Assembly (NCBI GenBank): GCA_965243485.1
Contig: CBDEVP010000001.1
Location: 2,666,001-2,730,000 of the forward strand
Reading direction: 5' to 3'
Source of the DNA: UBA7330 sp965243485
Lineage (GTDB): Bacteria; Bacteroidota; Bacteroidia; Cytophagales; Cyclobacteriaceae
DNA: 64,000 bases
Within the stretch, counting starts at the first letter, position 1. Every line of letters begins with the position of its first letter. The notes below the pieces were generated by a model that saw only the letters and a program-made list of their open reading frames with translations, did not search any database and was not told the DNA's origin. Both the position numbers and the translations under genes were made by a program. This document shows positions 17,926-25,760 of this stretch, piece after piece.

Positions 17926-18335
17926 GGGCGGTGATTTGCATCTAAAGTATTCCAAAAAGTGAAATATACCTTTACTCATAAGCTCAGTGCCGGTATAGTC
18001 ACTGGCACAGCTGATCTCGTCTGGTTGGTAGACCAACCACAACAAAATCTTAATCCTCTATCACCGTGGTTGGTCCCCTGACCAACCACAATGAAACAAA
18101 TCGTAACCTATGGTTTCTGGCATCTGAACCACCTAGCAATCATATCAATGACTGATGCATGACACCCGACAGGGCTAAATTGTAAAAACAAAAACTCACG
18201 CTTTGATCAATGTCATTGGATTTATTTTGCTTCATGTTGGTTTTGCCAGGGACATTGAATCAAAAAAAATCAGCAGGTCATAATTAACCTGGAGCTGATG
18301 CGTTACTTACAAAAATTAAGTAATATCTTCGGTGA
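17926..18335. other. Intergenic region with hairpin repeats
   Basis: The 410 bases between divergent genes hold the two GGTTGGT hairpins listed separately at 18021-18089 and otherwise AT-rich sequence. I found no RNA gene and no convincing ORF. The promoters of both flanking genes should lie here but I could not fix them. Confidence 0.5.
18021..18089. repeat. Paired GGTTGGT palindromic repeats
   Basis: Two hairpins of the same sequence family lie 25 bases apart. The first is GGTTGGT-AG-ACCAACC (18023-18038). The second, at 18066-18089, has arms GTGGTTGGT and ACCAACCAC around CCCCTG. The second recurs identically at 18858-18881. The flanking text GTCACTGGCACAGCTGATC before the first copy resembles GTCACTGACACAACTGATC at 18904, so the repeated unit may be longer than the hairpin. 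This is REP-like intergenic DNA. Confidence 0.7.
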
Positions 18336-18830
18336 ATGAAACATACAAAATGGGCTTCTATTCTGATCATTCTTTTGACCTTTCAACCTCTTTTTGCACA
18401 GGAGGAGGAACCAACGGGCACAAGATTTGGTCTGGGGATTTCCTTATTCAATGTTGGTGAGTACCTGGAACACAGCGCACCCATAGCGCCGGTTTATCTC
18501 ACTATTGATTTTAGTGATAAGTTTAGATTGGAACCTATTGTTGGATTTAATCTTAGGGAAAGATTCAGTAAATATTCGATTAGCCTCGGTGCTTTCAGAA
18601 AAGTACCTATATCTAAGTTCAACCTTTTGTATGGATTGAGAGTCGGATATGGTGGTCTTGGAGCTGGTAATGATGAGTTTTTTATGATAGCTCCGGCAAT
18701 TGGTGGCGAATACTATTTCATCCAAAACTTCAGCATCGGAAGTGAAATCCAGATAAGAGGTCTGAAACCCAGTGCCGGAGACTGGACCGCCGTGACTAAC
18801 ACCTCATTTATCGTTAGATTTTATTTCTAA
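18336..18830 (+). CDS. Small outer-membrane beta-barrel-like protein
   Basis: The 164-residue product has a signal peptide ending in FAQ (about residue 21) and then alternating hydrophobic strands (RFGLGISLFNVG, FRLEPIVGFNLRE, YSISLGAFRKV, LLYGLRVGYGGLG, FSIGSEIQIRGL). It ends FIVRFYF, with a terminal Phe typical of outer-membrane barrels. No enzyme motif is present. It is probably an OmpW/OmpA-barrel-like protein, 8-stranded at most given its length. Confidence 0.75.
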   Translation: MKHTKWASILIILLTFQPLFAQEEEPTGTRFGLGISLFNVGEYLEHSAPIAPVYLTIDFSDKFRLEPIVGFNLRERFSKYSISLGAFRKVPISKFNLLYGLRVGYGGLGAGNDEFFMIAPAIGGEYYFIQNFSIGSEIQIRGLKPSAGDWTAVTNTSFIVRFYF

Positions 18831-18857
18831 GCAGTTTACTCTGTGTTTTCCCTTCCC

Positions 18858-18881
18858 GTGGTTGGTCCCCTGACCAACCAC
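18858..18881. repeat. Third copy of the GGTTGGT hairpin repeat
   Basis: Arms GTGGTTGGT and ACCAACCAC around CCCCTG are identical to the copy at 18066-18089. It lies 27 bases after the beta-barrel gene stop, so the beta-barrel gene is flanked on both sides by the same repeat. Confidence 0.7.
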
Positions 18882-18955
18882 AATCCTGCTCAGTGTTAGT
18901 GTTGTCACTGACACAACTGATCCCTGCTGCCAACTTTTTCTCGATTAAACATTGC

Positions 18956-18997
18956 GTAGTCAAATAACTACATATATATATGTAGTCAAATAGCTAC
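18956..18997. promoter_or_regulatory. Double operator upstream of the ArsR-family repressor
   Basis: GTAGTCAAATAACTAC (18956-18971) and GTAGTCAAATAGCTAC (18982-18997) are two direct copies, 10 bases apart, and each copy is itself an inverted repeat (GTAGT/ACTAC; GTAG/CTAC). They end 3 bases before the start codon of the ArsR-type regulator. This is the geometry expected of an autoregulatory winged-helix operator that would overlap the promoter and start region. Confidence 0.65.
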
Positions 18998-19000
18998 ATA

Positions 19001-19327
19001 ATGAATTTAAGAAGGGACGTCTTTCAGGCCATAGCAGACCCGACACGGAGGGCCATCCTCTTGCTGGTGGCTTCACAAAGCATGACAGCCGGTGCGATCG
19101 CTTCCAATTTTGATACGGCCCGGCCTACAGTGTCCAGGCATCTGCAGATCCTTACCGAATGTGAACTTTTAGAGCAGGAGCAAAGCGGCAGGGAGATCTT
19201 TTATCACCTGAATCCCGGTAAGCTAAAAGAGGTGGCCAGTTTTATTGAACCCTTCCGTAAAATGTGGGATGACCGTTTCAACAAACTTGAGGCCGTGATG
19301 AAAAAGTATAAATCCAGCAGGAAGTAA
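19001..19327 (+). CDS. ArsR family winged-helix transcriptional repressor
   Basis: The 108-residue protein has the ArsR fold: IADPTRRAILLLVA, AGAIASNFDTARPTVSRHLQILTEC (recognition helix region) and a wing ending REIFYHLNPG. It lacks the CxC metal motif of ArsR/SmtB sensors, so it probably senses something other than metal. This non-metal subgroup is characteristically encoded with an AHSA1-type SRPBCC protein, as here. The stop overlaps the next start by one base (TAATG). The double palindrome just upstream suggests autorepression. Confidence 0.9.
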   Translation: MNLRRDVFQAIADPTRRAILLLVASQSMTAGAIASNFDTARPTVSRHLQILTECELLEQEQSGREIFYHLNPGKLKEVASFIEPFRKMWDDRFNKLEAVMKKYKSSRK

Positions 19328-19791
19328 TGGAACTTAAAACAAAAATCCATGCGGAAGATGGCAAGCAGGAACTGTTGATCACCCGGGAGTTTGATCTGCC
19401 ATTGCACCTTCTGTTCAAAGCGTATGTGGAACCGGAAATTGTGGAGCAGTGGATGGGCACGAAAGTGGTGAAGCTGGAAAACAAAAGACATGGCAGCTTT
19501 CAGTTCATCACCACTGATCCGATGGGGAATAAACATGGCTTCAATGGGACCATCCATGAATTCGAGCCGGACCGGAAGATCACCAGGACCTTTGAGATGG
19601 AAAATGGAGCCTTTGACGTTCAGCTGGAATTTCTTGAGTTCAGATCGCTCACAGAAGAGACCAGCAAACTGACGATGCATGTCATTTATCGTTCGGTAGA
19701 GATCCGGGATCAGATCCTGCAATTGCCTTTCAAACAGGGCATCAGCATGGCTCATGACCGGTTACAGAAAATTGTACAACAACTAACTTAA
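19327..19791 (+). CDS. SRPBCC (AHSA1-like) ligand-binding protein
   Basis: The 154-residue protein shows the START/Bet v1-type fold of the AHSA1 family: ITREFDLPLHLLFKAYVEPEIVEQWMG near the N-terminus, then GSFQFITTDPMGNKHGFNGTIHEFEPDRKITRTFEME. The cytoplasmic ligand is unknown. It shares its first base with the repressor's stop codon, so the two are translationally coupled. The pair forms the common ArsR-SRPBCC unit. Confidence 0.9.
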   Translation: MELKTKIHAEDGKQELLITREFDLPLHLLFKAYVEPEIVEQWMGTKVVKLENKRHGSFQFITTDPMGNKHGFNGTIHEFEPDRKITRTFEMENGAFDVQLEFLEFRSLTEETSKLTMHVIYRSVEIRDQILQLPFKQGISMAHDRLQKIVQQLT

Positions 19792-19797
19792 TAAACA

Positions 19798-20184
19798 ATG
19801 AAAAAAAGAAATCGAATCATCTATTGGGTGACTACCATTTGGTTTTCTTTGGGTATGACCTCTGCAGGGATTGTACAGTTGATCAGGATGGAGGAAGAAA
19901 TTGAAAGAACTGTGGATCACCTGGGTTTTCCTGCCTATACCCTGACCATTCTTGGGGTATGGAAATTACTCGGAGTGGTTGCAATTCTTGTTCCGAAATT
20001 TACATTGATCAAAGAGTGGGCTTATGCCGGTTTTTTCTTCAACATCACCGGTGCTTTATATGCACATTTTGTCATGAGGGATCCACTGGGTGAAATTTTT
20101 CCGGCTTTGTTATTGCTCACCCTGCTCATCGTTTCTTATTATTTCAGGCCTGCCAGCCGAAGGATTGTTCCGGCAGTTCAGTAA
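19798..20184 (+). CDS. DoxX-like family membrane protein
   Basis: The 128-residue inner-membrane protein has four hydrophobic helices (WVTTIWFSLGMTSAGIVQLI; TLTILGVWKLLGVVAILVP; WAYAGFFFNITGALYAHFV; IFPALLLLTLLIVSYYF). The motif HLGFPAYTLTILGVWKLLG is typical of DoxX-like proteins found next to ArsR-SRPBCC pairs. It starts 6 bases after the SRPBCC stop and is part of the same operon. Its biochemical role is unknown. Confidence 0.88.
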   Translation: MKKRNRIIYWVTTIWFSLGMTSAGIVQLIRMEEEIERTVDHLGFPAYTLTILGVWKLLGVVAILVPKFTLIKEWAYAGFFFNITGALYAHFVMRDPLGEIFPALLLLTLLIVSYYFRPASRRIVPAVQ

Positions 20185-20193
20185 CATTGTATC

Positions 20194-20772
20194 ATGAATC
20201 CGAAGGTCGATTTCTTTTTTGAAAAACCCGGACAATGGCAGGAGGAGTACAAAAAACTGAGGGAGATCATACTGGATTGCGGGCTTGATGAAGAGCTCAA
20301 GTGGGGGCATCCCTGCTATACCTTCCGGAAAGCCAATGTGGTGCTCATCCACGGTTTTAATGACTATTGTGCGCTCCTTTTTCATAAAGGGGCTTTGCTG
20401 AAAGATCCGGATCAACTCCTGATCCAACAGACAGAAAATGTGCAGGCCGCACGACAAATCAGGTTTACCAGACTGGCAGAGATCACGGAAATGGAAGATA
20501 CCCTGAAGTCCTACATCTACGAAGCGATCGAGGTTGAAAAAGCAGGGCTTAAGGTCAAGATGAAGAAGACCTCTGAATTTCCCATGCCGGAAGAATTCAG
20601 GAGCAGACTTGATGAGGATCCCGGATTGAAAGCAGCTTTTGAAGCGCTGACCCCCGGCCGGCAAAGAGGGTACCTGCTTCATTTTTCACAACCGAAAAAG
20701 TCTGAGACAAAGGTATCGAGGATAGAAAAGGCAATTCCCGCTATTTTTGAGGGTAAGGGGATGAATGATTGA
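20194..20772 (+). CDS. YdeI/DUF1801 family protein (paralogue 1)
   Basis: The 192-residue protein has an N-terminal DUF1801-type domain (LREIILDCGLDEELKWGHPC, VVLIHGFNDYCALLFHKGAL) and the characteristic YdeI tail (LDEDPGLKAAFEALTPGRQR, RIEKAIPAIFEGKG). The function is unknown. It follows the DoxX gene by 9 bases and probably ends the ArsR operon. A paralogue is encoded at 21507. Confidence 0.88.
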   Translation: MNPKVDFFFEKPGQWQEEYKKLREIILDCGLDEELKWGHPCYTFRKANVVLIHGFNDYCALLFHKGALLKDPDQLLIQQTENVQAARQIRFTRLAEITEMEDTLKSYIYEAIEVEKAGLKVKMKKTSEFPMPEEFRSRLDEDPGLKAAFEALTPGRQRGYLLHFSQPKKSETKVSRIEKAIPAIFEGKGMND

Positions 20773-20910
20773 ATCGGGATGATCGTTTTTTAATAATCAA
20801 CCATAGCAGTTTACGATAAATCAGCTTCACTTAACATAAGCTGATACTGCAATTCGTGTATGTGAAAACACCAACCTCAAGCAAAAATGAACGGTAAGAA
20901 GTAGTCATCC

Positions 20911-21468
20911 ATGGCAGTCTACGACAAATATTATCAATCTGAAAACTATTTTGGTGAACCCTATTCTGAACTGATCCGGTTCTTTGATGCATTACCAAGA
21001 GGTACATTGCTTGACATGGGTTGCGGGCAGGGAAGAGACTCCATTGCGCTTGCAAGATTAGGGTTTCAAGTGACCGGGATCGATAGTTCTTCTGTTGGGA
21101 TCGGACAAATGAATCAAAAGGCTCGCACAGAAGGTCTTTCACTGGAAGGGGTCGTCGGAGATATCTGCCAGTTCGACCGGTTCGGTGATTTTCAATATAT
21201 CTTATTTGACAGCATATTTCATTTTACCAGGAAAGAACTGCAGAAAGAAGCGTTCTTGATCCATCGGGCGATGACCTCTGTAAAGGATGACACAATGATC
21301 ATATTTTGTATTCAGGCGGCTGCTAAAAAAATAAAAGCATTTGATCAGCTCATCAGAGAACATTCATTTTCAGAGCGAACAGATGCTGACCTGGTATACA
21401 CTTTTAGGGATATGCAAAGCAAACATGAGTCAAAAACCACCTACCGGATGATCTCCATCAGGAAGTGA
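20911..21468 (+). CDS. Class I SAM-dependent methyltransferase
   Basis: The 185-residue protein carries the SAM-binding motif I LLDMGCGQGRDSIALA (about 33-48) and an acidic residue closing strand 2 (VTGIDSS). The overall length and the YFGEPYSELIRFFDALPRG start resemble TehB-like small methyltransferases. The substrate is unknown. It sits between two YdeI paralogues on the same strand but with gaps of about 140 and 40 bases, so an operon is uncertain. Confidence 0.85.
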   Translation: MAVYDKYYQSENYFGEPYSELIRFFDALPRGTLLDMGCGQGRDSIALARLGFQVTGIDSSSVGIGQMNQKARTEGLSLEGVVGDICQFDRFGDFQYILFDSIFHFTRKELQKEAFLIHRAMTSVKDDTMIIFCIQAAAKKIKAFDQLIREHSFSERTDADLVYTFRDMQSKHESKTTYRMISIRK

Positions 21469-21506
21469 GCCTTGACCAAAGCCATCAATCACAGTAAATT
21501 AGATCT

Positions 21507-22127
21507 ATGAATCCACAGGTTGATCAATATCTTCTCGATGGCTGCATGCGCTGTCCGCTTGGGGCTACGCCAAAATGCAAGGTTCGGGACTGGCAGGAGG
21601 AGCTGAAACTGCTTCGGTCCATCGTCCTGGATTGCGGTCTTACCGAGGAAAGAAAATGGGGGGTTCCCTGCTATACCTACGACAACAAAAACGTTTCCAT
21701 TGTCAGTGCCCTGAAAGACTATGCTACACTCAGCTTTTTCAAAGGGGTGCTGTTGAAAGATCCGGATGGTGTGCTTGAAAAACCCGGTCCCAACAGCCAG
21801 TCGGACCGGATCATCAGGTTTCGAAGCGTGGATGAGATCACTCAACTTGAAGTAAGCCTGAAAAGCTATATTCATGAAGCCATTGAAGTGGAAAAGAAAG
21901 GTTTGAAAGTGGAGTTCAAAAAGAATCCCGAACCGATCCCGGAAGAGCTTGAAACCATTTTCAACGAAGATCCCGGTCTGAAGGCCGCTTTTGAGGCACT
22001 CACTCCGGGGCGACAGCGCGGCTATATCATCCATTTTTCCCAACCCAAACAGTCGGCCACACGGACTTCCAGGATTGAAAAATGCATCCCGAAGATCATG
22101 GAGGGAAAGGGCTTCTTCGACCGCTAA
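21507..22127 (+). CDS. YdeI/DUF1801 family protein (paralogue 2)
   Basis: The 206-residue protein is clearly homologous to the product at 20194 (EELKLLRSIVLDCGLTEERK; LKSYIHEAIEVEKKGLKV; FNEDPGLKAAFEALTPGRQR). It has an extra N-terminal Cys-containing segment, DGCMRCPLGATPKCKVRDWQ, with three cysteines that the first copy lacks. This CxxC...C segment could bind a metal. The function is unknown. Confidence 0.88.
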   Translation: MNPQVDQYLLDGCMRCPLGATPKCKVRDWQEELKLLRSIVLDCGLTEERKWGVPCYTYDNKNVSIVSALKDYATLSFFKGVLLKDPDGVLEKPGPNSQSDRIIRFRSVDEITQLEVSLKSYIHEAIEVEKKGLKVEFKKNPEPIPEELETIFNEDPGLKAAFEALTPGRQRGYIIHFSQPKQSATRTSRIEKCIPKIMEGKGFFDR

Positions 22128-22138
22128 AAATGTACGGA

Positions 22139-22795
22139 TCAGGTTTTCAATGATCCGCCTCCAAACATCACAAAGCCTTTAATGACCAAAGTTCCCTGAG
22201 GATTCTCCGGAATGGATTTACGCTCATCACTGAATCCTCCAAGAATGGCGGTGGCATTGGTACTGACCTTCCACTCAGGGGGAACCTGGAGCTCAGCACC
22301 CCCAAACATGCAAAATAGCTCGATGGATGCGGATTCTTGGATTGTAGAACCTCTCAAGTCAATCTTGGTCCCGCCAAACAGGCAGGTGATCTTTCCTCCC
22401 TGGAAATTCTCAGATTTCAGGAGCTTTTCAGTGCCACTGAAAACGGCTACTTCATCGATATAGTCTTCACTGCTTTCGGATGGGATGACCATCCGGCTCC
22501 TGCGGAAAAGCAAGCCCAGTCCCACAATGATCAGGATGACCGGCCACAATTGACCGATACTGACAACATCGAACACATCCAGATAAAACAATCCTCCCAG
22601 GCCGATGAGAATGAATGCTGCCCGGTAATTGGCAGTCAGAAGATTGATCACGCCGACCAGTATCAGGATCATCGGCCATCTGAAGAGGTACCCCGGCAGG
22701 TTGATGTCATACCCAAGGTTATCAAGTAGAAAGATTACGCCAATCAGTACCAGTATGATACCGATGATGGCTCTGTTTCGGTTGGATCGGTGCAT
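22139..22795 (-). CDS. LiaF-like membrane protein (DUF5668 / LiaF C-terminal domain)
   Basis: The 218-residue protein has about four membrane helices in the first 110 residues, the first carrying LVLIGVIFLLDNLG, typical of DUF5668. A cytoplasmic or surface beta domain follows, with repeating FGG-type turns (ITCLFGGTKIDLRGS, IELFCMFGGAELQVPP, FVMFGGGSL) as in the C-terminal LiaF/'cell wall-active antibiotics response' domain. It likely takes part in envelope stress sensing. It converges on the YdeI gene with 11 bases between stops. Confidence 0.87.
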   Translation of the reverse strand: MHRSNRNRAIIGIILVLIGVIFLLDNLGYDINLPGYLFRWPMILILVGVINLLTANYRAAFILIGLGGLFYLDVFDVVSIGQLWPVILIIVGLGLLFRRSRMVIPSESSEDYIDEVAVFSGTEKLLKSENFQGGKITCLFGGTKIDLRGSTIQESASIELFCMFGGAELQVPPEWKVSTNATAILGGFSDERKSIPENPQGTLVIKGFVMFGGGSLKT

Positions 22796-22927
22796 GGTGA
22801 ATTTGGTTGTTTAAATGTCATTAAGTTACGAATTCCGTAATTGGAAAACTATGTCTAAATCGCATATCATTCCCTGATTTTAATTACCCAGTAAACCTTG
22901 CAGTCTACAATTGGTTCTCTCCATATC

Positions 22928-24034
22928 ATGATTGATTTTCCTACCGCTTATTCAGAGATCCTGAAAAGGATAGACAAGTTAGATCCTATTTCTTATGGGC
23001 GTACCCGAAATTTCGTAGATGGCGATGTAAGTTATCTATCCCCTTACATTTCCCGTGGGGTTATTTCAACCAGGCAGGTCCTGGATAAACTCCTTGAAAA
23101 GGGTTGTGAGCTATCCAAAATGGAAAAGTTTGTGCAGGAGCTTGCGTGGCGTGATTACTGGCAGCAGGTCTGGATTGTCAAGGGAGAGGGGATCAATGCT
23201 GATCTAAAAAGGCCTCAGGAAGATGTGGATCATCATCAAATGCCTGTCGCCCTAGAGGATGCCCAAACAGGAATCGAAGCGGTCGATGATGGAATCAAAT
23301 CACTCAAAGACGTTGGCTACATGCACAATCACATGCGCATGTATGTGGCTTCCATCGCCTGTAATGTGGGCAAAAGTCACTGGAAAACACCTGCCCAGTG
23401 GCTTTATTATTATCTTTTGGATGGTGACTGGGCCAGCAATGCGCTTAGCTGGCAGTGGGTGGCCGGATCAAATGCAGGGAAAAAGTATCTGGCCAACCAG
23501 GAAAACATCAATAAGTATTTCCACTCTGAGCAAAAAGTGACTTTCCTGGATGCACCTTATTCTGAAATTGCCAGCATGAATTGTCCAAAGGTTTTACTGA
23601 GTACCCAAGATTTTGAGTCAACAACCAAACTACCTTCGGGCGATCAGATCGACATTGATCCTGAAAAACCTACACTGATCTACAATTATTACAACATTGA
23701 TCCTTTGTGGAGAAAAGATGAGGATGTCAACAGGATTTTATTGTTGGAACCGAGCATTTTTGATCGTTACCCGGTAGCTCCGCATTGTATTGACTTTATA
23801 CTTTCTCTCAGAAAAAATATCGATGATATTCGGGTGTATGTAGGCGAATTTGAATCATTAAAGGATGATTATTCTATCGATCAAATCATTTATAAGGAAC
23901 ATCCTTTAAACCGTCATTATCGGGGAATTGAAGATCCCAGAGACTGGATGTCCGATGTCAAGGGTTATTTCAGCTCCTTCTTTCAATTTTGGAACAAGGT
24001 CAGCAAAGAGCTGAGAAAGCACGGTCATGCCTGA
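22928..24034 (+). CDS. Photolyase/cryptochrome-related FAD protein with swapped domain order
   Basis: The 368-residue protein starts at ATG 22928 (a TTG at 22898 would add ten residues). Residues about 25-200 match the photolyase FAD-binding helical domain: YLSPYISRGVIS (36-47), FVQELAWRDYW (68-78), GYMHNHMRMYVAS (130-142) and DGDWASNALSWQWVAGSNAG (165-184). The usual N-terminal alpha/beta antenna domain is absent. Instead residues about 249-340 (TLIYNYYNIDPLWRK, RILLLEPSIFDRYPVAPHCI, DIRVYVGEFESL) read like that Rossmann-type domain placed at the C-terminus. Flavin binding is well supported; DNA repair or light sensing is inference. Confidence 0.8.
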   Translation: MIDFPTAYSEILKRIDKLDPISYGRTRNFVDGDVSYLSPYISRGVISTRQVLDKLLEKGCELSKMEKFVQELAWRDYWQQVWIVKGEGINADLKRPQEDVDHHQMPVALEDAQTGIEAVDDGIKSLKDVGYMHNHMRMYVASIACNVGKSHWKTPAQWLYYYLLDGDWASNALSWQWVAGSNAGKKYLANQENINKYFHSEQKVTFLDAPYSEIASMNCPKVLLSTQDFESTTKLPSGDQIDIDPEKPTLIYNYYNIDPLWRKDEDVNRILLLEPSIFDRYPVAPHCIDFILSLRKNIDDIRVYVGEFESLKDDYSIDQIIYKEHPLNRHYRGIEDPRDWMSDVKGYFSSFFQFWNKVSKELRKHGHA

Positions 24035-24132
24035 TCTACAGCGATAATTATTTTCTACTGGTATCTTGCAGCTTCCTGATAAGCAAATTGGGGATATATT
24101 TATATCTTGGCATTCCTAAACAACTAACCAAT

Positions 24133-24342
24133 ATGCGAATTATTTACTGGAGGATACTTGTAGCCGCAGTGGTCGTCGTTGCACTTGTATCTTTTCTCTT
24201 TATTTTCCGGACAGATGTCACCGAACCCCGGCTGGGACCCATCCCATTCATCTTCTGGAGCAGCTTTTTACTGACAGTCGTGCTCGTGGTATTGACTTAC
24301 CTCGGGTCAAAGATCTTCCCATATAAAGACGAGCAGCCATGA
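24133..24342 (+). CDS. Small two-helix membrane protein paired with the symporter
   Basis: The 69-residue protein has two hydrophobic helices (ILVAAVVVVALVSFLFIF and FIFWSSFLLTVVLVVLTYLG) joined by a short polar loop (RTDVTEPRLGPIP). The ATGA overlap at 24339 couples it to the downstream sodium:solute symporter, as with DUF3311-type partners of SSS transporters. I chose ATG 24133 because the longer open frame upstream has no coding character and overlaps the photolyase-like gene. Confidence 0.72.
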   Translation: MRIIYWRILVAAVVVVALVSFLFIFRTDVTEPRLGPIPFIFWSSFLLTVVLVVLTYLGSKIFPYKDEQP

Positions 24343-25742
24343 CGACCTGGATCATTATTTTCTTTGCCATCTTCTTTGGACTGCTGGTCCTGGCTTCATT
24401 TAAATCATACAAGAAGAATCGGAGCTCTGAGGAATTCCTCTTTGCAGGGTCCAACATCGGCGCGGTGCTGGGCTTTTTGACTTTCGCGGCAGCACTCTTT
24501 AGTGCCTTTACTTTTATGGGGATGCCGGATTTCTTCCGTAACCACGGGTTGGGAGCCTGGATCTTTCTTGCTTTCTCCGATGGTTTTATGGTATTCTTTA
24601 TCCTGTGGTTCGGTTACCGCCTGAGACGAAGGGCGAAAGCGGTGGGCTACAGCGGTGTAGCCGGAATGATGAGTAAATGCTATGACACCAAATGGGCTGG
24701 ATATTTACTATTCCTGAGCTCGTTCCTGTTTTTGATCCCTTATGTGGCCATCCAGATCAGGGGAATATCGATTTTTCTTGACGCCGTTTTCCCTTTGGGC
24801 CTGCCGTCATGGTCCTGGTCGGTCGGTATCGTGGTGATCATGCTGCTGTATGCGGAGATCGGAGGGCTGAAGGCCATCGTGTTCAGCGATGCCATCCAGG
24901 GGTTATTGCTGTTGATCGTGATATGGATCATAGGAGTGGCCTGTCTGGACATGGCAGGGGGTATGAAAGCCATGTTCGCCGAAGTGGAAAAGATCAATCC
25001 TGCCTTGCTCAGCCTCCCGGGACCAAATAACCTGTTCTCGATTCAGTTTTTGGTAGCTTCGGCCATTGCGATCGTTTTGATCCCGGTTTCACAGCCCCAG
25101 TTCACTACCAGGCTGGTCGTGATGAAAAGTTTAAAGTCTGTACATATCATGGCCTTTGCTGTGGGATTTTTTGCTATTCTGGTCATTCTGCCTACAGCAT
25201 TTATCGGGTTATATGGGGTCATTAATTACACAGGTGCACCCACCTCAGACTTTCTTTCTAATGCCTTGTTGTTTGATCAGGCGAATGCCGTGGCAGCCTT
25301 TGCGGTGGTGGGTTTGTTTGCCGCCTGCCTGTCTACAACCAATGCCCAGATCTTTGCTTTGGGAACCGAGTTGAGATCACTTTTGAGCGGAGATGATAAA
25401 GCCATGATGCGTGCAACAAAGATCTCGTTGCTTGTCTTTGCCATCATCGTGTTGGTATTTACCCAGTTGATGGGGGATCAGCTGGCACTGCTGGCCCGGG
25501 TTAGCTTTACCGGCACTTCCATGATTGCTCCGATTGTCCTTGGCGCCTTGATCTTTAAGAATCCGCCAAAATTATTGATCATTACTTCTGCTTTTGCTTT
25601 TTTTATCATGCTTTTCTCGGTGACGGGTGTATTGCCTGCCCAGATTGGGAGCCTGAGAATGGACTTTGCCATGTATATTTTCCAGGGGATTGCCTCCACA
25701 GCGATCATGCTTGTCCATCACCGAACCCATAAAGCAGATTAA
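24339..25742 (+). CDS. Sodium:solute symporter (SSS family)
   Basis: The 467-residue protein has about 12-13 membrane helices. SSS landmarks are SSEEFLFAGSNIG near the N-terminus, the GGLKAIVFSDAIQG segment, and helix text around FAACLSTTNAQIFALGTELR. It would import an organic substrate with sodium across the inner membrane. The substrate cannot be told. It is coupled to the small protein upstream (ATGA overlap) and followed after 18 bases by an old yellow enzyme gene and an SDR gene, suggesting uptake followed by oxidoreduction of the substrate. Confidence 0.92.
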   Translation: MTTWIIIFFAIFFGLLVLASFKSYKKNRSSEEFLFAGSNIGAVLGFLTFAAALFSAFTFMGMPDFFRNHGLGAWIFLAFSDGFMVFFILWFGYRLRRRAKAVGYSGVAGMMSKCYDTKWAGYLLFLSSFLFLIPYVAIQIRGISIFLDAVFPLGLPSWSWSVGIVVIMLLYAEIGGLKAIVFSDAIQGLLLLIVIWIIGVACLDMAGGMKAMFAEVEKINPALLSLPGPNNLFSIQFLVASAIAIVLIPVSQPQFTTRLVVMKSLKSVHIMAFAVGFFAILVILPTAFIGLYGVINYTGAPTSDFLSNALLFDQANAVAAFAVVGLFAACLSTTNAQIFALGTELRSLLSGDDKAMMRATKISLLVFAIIVLVFTQLMGDQLALLARVSFTGTSMIAPIVLGALIFKNPPKLLIITSAFAFFIMLFSVTGVLPAQIGSLRMDFAMYIFQGIASTAIMLVHHRTHKAD

Positions 25743-25760
25743 AACTTTTGAACGTACTTC

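Noticed and set aside
18192..18230. TTTG and TTATTTTG as a promoter of the beta-barrel gene
   Set aside because: The -7 box has a mismatch and the spacing (16 bases) is shorter than the usual 19-22.
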